This document shows, one piece after another, positions 58,993 to 64,000 of a stretch of 64,000 bases of DNA (position 1 is the stretch's first letter; each line of letters starts with the position of its first letter). The stretch comes from Xanthomonas campestris pv. badrii (lineage in GTDB: Bacteria; Pseudomonadota; Gammaproteobacteria; Xanthomonadales; Xanthomonadaceae): the NCBI RefSeq assembly GCF_012848175.1, contig NZ_CP051651.1, forward strand, positions 4,227,501 to 4,291,500, in the 5' to 3' direction. The position numbers were made by a program, and so were the translations under genes. The notes beneath the pieces are model-generated. The model was not told where the DNA came from. It worked only from the letters and a program-made list of their open reading frames with translations, and made no database searches.

Positions 58993-61686
58993 ATGCATTC
59001 GCACCCTGCCCGTCTCACCGCCGCCTCGCGCCGCGCCCTGGCCGCCGGCCTGCTGCTGGCGATTGCCCTGGCGGCCGGCAACACGCAGGCGGTTGCACCG
59101 CCGCCGCCGCCGTATCTGGACACCCAACTGCCGTTCGAGACACGCGCCGCCGATCTGGTGTCGCGCATGACGCTGGAAGAAAAGGCCGCGCAGATGCAGA
59201 ACGCCGCACCGGCGATCCCGCGCTTGCAGGTGCCCGCCTACGACTGGTGGAACGAGGCGCTGCACGGCGTGGCGCGCGCCGGTGGTGCCACGGTGTTTCC
59301 GCAGGCGATCGGGCTGACAGCCACCTTCGACACCCCGTTGATGGCCGAAGTGGCCACCGCCATCAGCGATGAAGCACGCGCCAAGCACCACGGGTTTCTG
59401 GCGCGCGATGAGCACAAGCGCTACCAGGGGCTCACATTCTGGTCGCCCAACATCAACATTTTCCGCGACCCGCGCTGGGGCCGCGGGCAGGAAACCTACG
59501 GCGAAGATCCGTTCCTGACTGCGCGCATGGGGGTGACCTTCGTACAGGGCCTGCAGGCGCAGCAGGGGCCATACCGCAAGCTCGATGCCACCGCCAAGCA
59601 CTTCGCCGTCCACAGCGGCCCGGAAGCGGACCGCCACCACTTCGACGTGCATCCCAGCGAACGCGATCTGCATGAGACCTACCTGCCGGCGTTCCAGGCC
59701 TTGGTGCAGGAAGGCCATGTGGCCGCAGTGATGGGCGCCTACAACCGCGTCAATGGCGAATCCGCCTCGGCCAGCACGCGGCTGGAAGGCATCCTGCGCC
59801 GCGACTGGGGCTTCGATGGCTATATCGTCAGCGACTGCGCGGCGATCCGCGATATCTGGCAGAACCACAAGATCGTGCCCACGCCCGAAGCTGCCGCCGC
59901 GCTGGGCGTCAAGCACGGCACCGACCTGGATTGCGGCGACACCTATGCATCGTTGCCCAAGGCGGTGCGCGCCGGCTTGATCGACGAAGCCGCCATCGAC
60001 ACCTCGCTCAAGCGGCTGATGGCCACGCGCATGCGCTTAGGCATGTTCGACCCGCCGGCCAAGGTGCCGTGGGCACAGATTCCCGCCTCGGTGAATCAAT
60101 CGCCGCAGCACGATGCGCTGGCCCGACGCGCCGCACGCGAATCGCTGGTGTTGCTGAAGAACGACGGCCTGCTGCCGCTCAAACCCACGCTCAAGCGCAT
60201 CGCCGTGGTCGGCCCCACCGCCGATGATCCGATGTCGCTGCTGGGCAACTATTACGGCACGCCCGCCGCGCCGGTCACCATCCTGCAAGGCATCCGCGAT
60301 GCGGCGCCACAGGCGCAAGTGGTGTATGCACGCGGTAGCGATCTGGTGGAAGGACGCGAAGACCCCAACGCTGCCGCACCGATCGACGCGCGCTATCTGC
60401 GCCCGGCCGCCGATGCCAAACAGAACGGATTGACCGGTGAATACTTCAAGGGACGCAGCCTGGCCGGGCAACCGGTGCTGACCCGCATCGACCCACGCAT
60501 CGCCTTCCGCTGGGACCGCAATGCGCCCACCGACGATGCGCTGGGCCGTGGCGAGCTGCAGCCCGGGCAGGCATTGGACAAGGACGATTTCAGCGTGCGT
60601 TGGCATGGCCAGTTGTTGCCGCCGGTCAGCGGCGATTACGACCTGCAGATCGCTGCCGATGACGGCGTGCGCCTGTATCTGGACGGCAAGTTGCTGATCG
60701 ACCAGTGGAGCGATGCGCCGCGCATGCGCGGCGGCAATGCCAGCGTGCGCCTGGAAGCCGGCAAGGCCTACGACCTGCGCGTGGAGTATTACGAAGCCAC
60801 CCGCGATGCCGGGGTGCGCCTGGCCTGGCGCATGCCTGGTGCCAAGCCACCGCTGCAGGAGGCGGTGGATGCCGCTCGCAATGCCGAGGTGGTGGTGTTC
60901 GTCGGCGGCCTCACCGGCGATGTCGAAGGCGAAGAGATGGACGTCAACTATCCCGGCTTTGCCGGCGGCGACCGCACCGACACCCGCCTGCCCAAACCGC
61001 AGCGCGAGCTGCTGCAGGCGCTGCAGGCCACCGGCACGCCGGTGGTGGCGGTGTTGACCACCGGCTCCGCACTGGCGGTGGATTGGGCGCAGCAGCATGT
61101 ACCGGCGATTCTGCTGGCGTGGTACCCCGGCCAGCGCGGCGGCAGTGCGGTGGGCGATGTGCTGTTCGGTCAGGCCAGCCCGGGTGGTCGCCTGCCGATC
61201 ACCTTCTACACCGAAGCCGAGCGCCTGCCCGCCTTCGATGACTACGCCATGCGCGGGCGCACCTATCGCTACTTCACCGGCACCGCGCTGTACCCGTTCG
61301 GCCACGGATTGTCGTACACGCAATTCACCTACTCGGACCTGCGCCTGGACCGCACCACCCTCAGCGCCGATGGCACGTTGCGCGCGACGCTGAAGGTGCG
61401 CAACACCGGCAAGCGCGCCGGCGACGAAGTGGTGCAGCTGTACCTGCATCCGCTGGACCCCAAGCGCGAACGGGCCGGCAAGGAGCTGCGTGGTTTTCAA
61501 CGCATGACCCTGCAACCGGGCGAACAGCGCGAGGTCGCCTTCACGCTGAAGGCCGCCGATGCGCTGCGTATCTACGACGAGCAGCGCAAGACCTACGCCG
61601 TGGACCCGGGCGCCTATGAAGTGCAGATCGGCGCATCCAGCAGCGACATCCGCAGCACGCAACGCTTTACCGTCACCAACGACTAG
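58993..61686 (+). CDS. xyl3A: GH3 beta-xylosidase/beta-glucosidase with PA14 insert
   Basis: The predicted protein has 897 residues. A signal peptide (ALAAGLLLAIALAAG) leads to the GH3 N-terminal barrel with the nucleophile Asp281 in GYIVSDCAAI. The SDCAAI form is common in xylosidases. The C-terminal domain is split by a PA14 lectin-like insert (about 475-610, GLTGEYFKGRSL to ATRDAGVRLAW) and followed by a fibronectin III-like domain. It hydrolyses xylo-oligomers to xylose in the periplasm. AAGGAGGACTGACC upstream of ATG 58993 is the strongest ribosome site seen in this operon. The gene symbol follows the X. campestris locus order and is inferred. Confidence 0.92.
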   Translation: MHSHPARLTAASRRALAAGLLLAIALAAGNTQAVAPPPPPYLDTQLPFETRAADLVSRMTLEEKAAQMQNAAPAIPRLQVPAYDWWNEALHGVARAGGATVFPQAIGLTATFDTPLMAEVATAISDEARAKHHGFLARDEHKRYQGLTFWSPNINIFRDPRWGRGQETYGEDPFLTARMGVTFVQGLQAQQGPYRKLDATAKHFAVHSGPEADRHHFDVHPSERDLHETYLPAFQALVQEGHVAAVMGAYNRVNGESASASTRLEGILRRDWGFDGYIVSDCAAIRDIWQNHKIVPTPEAAAALGVKHGTDLDCGDTYASLPKAVRAGLIDEAAIDTSLKRLMATRMRLGMFDPPAKVPWAQIPASVNQSPQHDALARRAARESLVLLKNDGLLPLKPTLKRIAVVGPTADDPMSLLGNYYGTPAAPVTILQGIRDAAPQAQVVYARGSDLVEGREDPNAAAPIDARYLRPAADAKQNGLTGEYFKGRSLAGQPVLTRIDPRIAFRWDRNAPTDDALGRGELQPGQALDKDDFSVRWHGQLLPPVSGDYDLQIAADDGVRLYLDGKLLIDQWSDAPRMRGGNASVRLEAGKAYDLRVEYYEATRDAGVRLAWRMPGAKPPLQEAVDAARNAEVVVFVGGLTGDVEGEEMDVNYPGFAGGDRTDTRLPKPQRELLQALQATGTPVVAVLTTGSALAVDWAQQHVPAILLAWYPGQRGGSAVGDVLFGQASPGGRLPITFYTEAERLPAFDDYAMRGRTYRYFTGTALYPFGHGLSYTQFTYSDLRLDRTTLSADGTLRATLKVRNTGKRAGDEVVQLYLHPLDPKRERAGKELRGFQRMTLQPGEQREVAFTLKAADALRIYDEQRKTYAVDPGAYEVQIGASSSDIRSTQRFTVTND

Positions 61687-61780
61687 CGCCTCTCAAAAGC
61701 CGTCACCCTGTGGACATGGCGAACAAACCCTCCGGCCGCGATTGCCCTCAGCTCCTCTCCCCTCGGGGCGATAAGGCACT

Positions 61781-61805
61781 GCTTGCGCGCCACTGGCGCG
61801 CAAGC
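61781..61805. repeat. 11-bp perfect hairpin between the GH3 gene and uxuB
   Basis: GCTTGCGCGCC and GGCGCGCAAGC flank ACT. A CTCCCCTCGGGGCG stretch just upstream (61757-61770) recalls the dispersed palindromic family. No T-run follows. The rest of the 224-bp spacer holds nothing recognised. Confidence 0.65.
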
Positions 61806-61910
61806 CCTGGAGCGCCCGCGCTGCTGGCACGGGCAGGGGCGCGGAGCGGGGTTTGGGGTGAGGGGACGGCGCAGGCGACTCCACCAACTCCCTAGTGCGC
61901 GGACACCACG

Positions 61911-63380
61911 ATGCAAGCCCCACGTCTTTCGCTCGATACCCTTGCCACCCTGGCGCCAGCGGTTTCAACGCCCCCTTACGATCCAGCAACAGTCACCATC
62001 GGCATCGTCCATCTGGGCGCAGGCGCCTTCCACCGCGCCCACCAGGCCGTCTACATCGATGACCTGCTCGCAGACGATCCCGGCTGGGCCATCTGCGCCG
62101 TCTCGCTGCACAGCCCGCAGGTGCGCGACGCGTTGCGCCCGCAAGATGGCCTCTACACCCTCGCCCTGCTCGATACGCATCCGCAACTGCGCATCATCGG
62201 CGCCATCCGCCAGGTGCTGTGCGCCGCCGACGAACAAGCCGCCGTGCTCGCGCGCCTGGCCGATCCCGCCGTGCGGCTAGTCACGCTCACCGTCACCGAA
62301 AAAGGCTATTGCCTGGCCGGCGACACGCTCGACCTGCATCACCCCGACATCGTGCACGACATCGCCAGCCCCGCCGCGCCACGCAGTGCAGTCGGCTATC
62401 TGGTGGCCGGGCTGCACCGGCGCATGCAGGCCGGCCTTGCACCGTTCACCGTGCTCAGTTGCGACAACCTCACCGATAACGGCCACCTGCTACGCCGTGC
62501 AGTGCTGCTGCTGGCGCGCCAGCACGATGCCGCGCTGGCGGTGTGGATCGAGCAGCACGTCAGTTTCCCGCGCTCGATGGTCGACAGCATCACCCCGGCC
62601 ACCGACGAGGCGCTGCGCACCCAGGTGCAGGCGCAGACCGGCCTGCACGATGCCTGGCCGATCCAGCGCGAGCGCTACAGCCAGTGGGTGATCGAAGACG
62701 ATTTCTGCAACGGTCGCCCCGACCTGGCGCGCGTCGGCGTGGTGCTCAGCGACGACATCGCCGGCCATGCGCGCGCCAAGCTGCGCCTGCTCAATGCACC
62801 GCACTCCACGCTGGCGTATCTGGGCAGCTTGCTGCAGCTGGAAACCGTTGCCGATGCCATGGCGCATCGGCCACTGGCGGCGTTCGCCGCGGCGCTGATG
62901 CGCCAGGACATCGCCCCCACCCTGCAGCCGATGGACGGCTTCGATGCGCAGCGCTACAGCGACGCGATTCTTGCGCGCTTCCGCAATCCCGCCATTCGCC
63001 ATCTGCTTGCGCAGATCGCCTGGGACGGCTCGCAGAAGATTCCGGTGCGCCTGCTTGCCACCATCGACGACGCGCTTGCCGCAAGCCGGCCCATCGAGCG
63101 CCTCTGTTTGCCGGTCGCCGCGTGGCTGCAGTTCGTGCGCCGGCAGGCGCGCAACGGCGTGGCCCTGGTCGACCCCTTGAACGATGCGCTGAGCGCGCTG
63201 GGACGTGCAGCCACCGGCGATGCAGCTGGTGACATCGCCCGTTTCGTCACGGTGGAAGCCGTGTTCGGCACGCTGGCTGCGGACCGGCGCTTCATCGATG
63301 CGCTGACCAGCGGCTATGCCGCGCTGGGCGATGCCACGCCAGGCCGTGTGGACGCGGTCCTTGCTGCGTTGAGTGCCTGA
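61911..63380 (+). CDS. uxuB: D-mannonate oxidoreductase (fructuronate reductase)
   Basis: The predicted protein has 489 residues of the long-chain mannitol dehydrogenase family. The N-terminal nucleotide-binding part shows GIVHLGAGAFHRAHQAVYID, then TVTEKGYCL and FTVLSCDNLTDNGHLLR. The C-terminal substrate part has KLRLLNAPHSTLAYLG with the catalytic Lys, Asn and His. It reduces D-fructuronate to D-mannonate with NADH, the step just before the mannonate dehydratase of this operon. ATG 61911 is the family start. Glucuronate isomerase (UxaC) is not in the window and must be elsewhere. Confidence 0.93.
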   Translation: MQAPRLSLDTLATLAPAVSTPPYDPATVTIGIVHLGAGAFHRAHQAVYIDDLLADDPGWAICAVSLHSPQVRDALRPQDGLYTLALLDTHPQLRIIGAIRQVLCAADEQAAVLARLADPAVRLVTLTVTEKGYCLAGDTLDLHHPDIVHDIASPAAPRSAVGYLVAGLHRRMQAGLAPFTVLSCDNLTDNGHLLRRAVLLLARQHDAALAVWIEQHVSFPRSMVDSITPATDEALRTQVQAQTGLHDAWPIQRERYSQWVIEDDFCNGRPDLARVGVVLSDDIAGHARAKLRLLNAPHSTLAYLGSLLQLETVADAMAHRPLAAFAAALMRQDIAPTLQPMDGFDAQRYSDAILARFRNPAIRHLLAQIAWDGSQKIPVRLLATIDDALAASRPIERLCLPVAAWLQFVRRQARNGVALVDPLNDALSALGRAATGDAAGDIARFVTVEAVFGTLAADRRFIDALTSGYAALGDATPGRVDAVLAALSA

Positions 63381-63561
63381 GCCACGTGGTGGCGCGAGAG
63401 CGGCTGCCGGCGTGTGCGCTGCTCGCTCGACCCCGGTTGCGGCATCGGGATCGGCCATCCGACCGGCAAGGGTACCCGATGCATCCTTACCTTGCCGCTC
63501 CACGCATGACGTCGATGGCGGCGCCGACCTGCGATCGAACGCCGCGCGCTTGCAGCATGGG

Positions 63562-63951
63562 TCAGCGGGCGCCGATGACCTGCCCGATCCGCAGCAGATT
63601 GCCGCTCTCGTCCACGATCGCAAATTCGCGCATGCCCCAGGGCTTGTCGCCCACCGGGTCGATCCGTGGAATTCCCCGGACCGGGAGCGCCGCTGCCTGC
63701 ATCGCTGCATGGATGGCATCGACATCGCTCACCCGCAGATAGCAGCCCGCATAGCAGCTCGCCGGATCCAGATCCGGGTGCGCGAAGAAGTGCAGCTCCA
63801 CATCGCCGCGCCGCAGGATGGCGTACCCCGCGTCATGCGGATGCACCTCGCCCTCGAAGCCAAGCCGGCGATAGAACGCCAACGTCTGCGCGATCGCGCG
63901 GCTGGGCAGGATCGGGATGGTCTGGTCAGCGGTGGTGGCCTTGGCGTTCAT
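63562..63951 (-). CDS. Glyoxalase/bleomycin-resistance (VOC) family protein
   Basis: The predicted protein has 129 residues with the two paired beta-alpha-beta-beta-beta units of the VOC fold. PILPSRAIAQTLAFYRRLGF opens it, then ELHFFAHPDLDPASCYAGCY and the C-terminal REFAIVDESGNLLRIGQ. This pattern resembles bleomycin-binding and related proteins, but metal-dependent roles cannot be ruled out. The ATG at 63951 is preferred to the TTG at 63984. It converges with uxuB over a 181-bp spacer with nothing recognised; it is probably unrelated to xylan use. Confidence 0.85.
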   Translation of the reverse strand: MNAKATTADQTIPILPSRAIAQTLAFYRRLGFEGEVHPHDAGYAILRRGDVELHFFAHPDLDPASCYAGCYLRVSDVDAIHAAMQAAALPVRGIPRIDPVGDKPWGMREFAIVDESGNLLRIGQVIGAR

Positions 63952-64000
63952 CGTCAACTCGTCTGCAGTGAGGATCGGGCTCAAATCGGTACGTCCATTG

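Overview
The window is a GC-rich chromosomal segment that looks like a plant-associated Xanthomonas. I infer this from protein content, not from a database search. The L-fuconate dehydratase numbering (Lys220, His351), a GH94 enzyme of the cellobionate type, the xylA-xylR-agu67A-mannonate dehydratase-GH3-uxuB order, and an exact match to the 14-bp xyl-box I remember from Xanthomonas campestris all point the same way. No prophage, complete insertion sequence, CRISPR array, rRNA or tRNA gene was seen.

Layout. (1) 124-5641, L-fucose catabolism: FAH-family hydrolase, L-fuconate dehydratase, mutarotase, fucose permease and a divergent IclR regulator with a 31-bp palindromic operator in between. 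(2) 5865-6619, manganese exporter mntP behind a yybP-ykoY riboswitch. (3) 6857-10306, a transporter-like hybrid sensor kinase. (4) 10626-17410, GH94 phosphorylase, GPH-family transporter, gluconokinase and a secreted quinoprotein-type beta-propeller: a probable aldobionate (cellobionate) utilisation locus. (5) 17573-23845, three small genes on the minus strand, two of them degenerate type II dehydroquinase-like proteins, divergent from an HscC-type Hsp70 flanked by two J-domain membrane proteins. This is the least explained part of the window. (6) 24021-29650, TamB and TamA. (7) 29825-37821, a TonB-dependent receptor, a TPR-sulfotransferase, glyS and glyQ. (8) 37911-42049, an orphan GspE-like ATPase, a class I amidotransferase and a membrane protein. 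(9) 42194-50000, housekeeping genes: tatABC, SYLF lipoprotein-like gene, hemH, a hydrolase, a YgjP-type metallopeptidase, rdgC, ttcA. (10) 50399-63380, glucuronoxylan utilisation: xyl-box, xylA, xylR, alpha-glucuronidase, esterase, mannonate dehydratase, a GH43 gene remnant, GH3 xylosidase and uxuB; then a glyoxalase-fold protein at the right edge.

How the parts work together. The fucose genes would import L-fucose and oxidise it, non-phosphorylated, to pyruvate and lactate. The GH94 locus would import cellobionate, split it with phosphate into glucose 1-phosphate and gluconate, and phosphorylate the gluconate. The xylan locus would release 4-O-methylglucuronate, acetate and xylose from xylan oligomers, with xylA taking xylose, and uxuB and the mannonate dehydratase taking the uronic acid towards 2-keto-3-deoxygluconate. 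Dispersed palindromic repeats with the core CCTTCTCCCGC sit between many of these blocks. In two places (2745-3060 and 36630-36908) they lie in tandem duplications; the first also duplicated the 3' end of the mutarotase gene.
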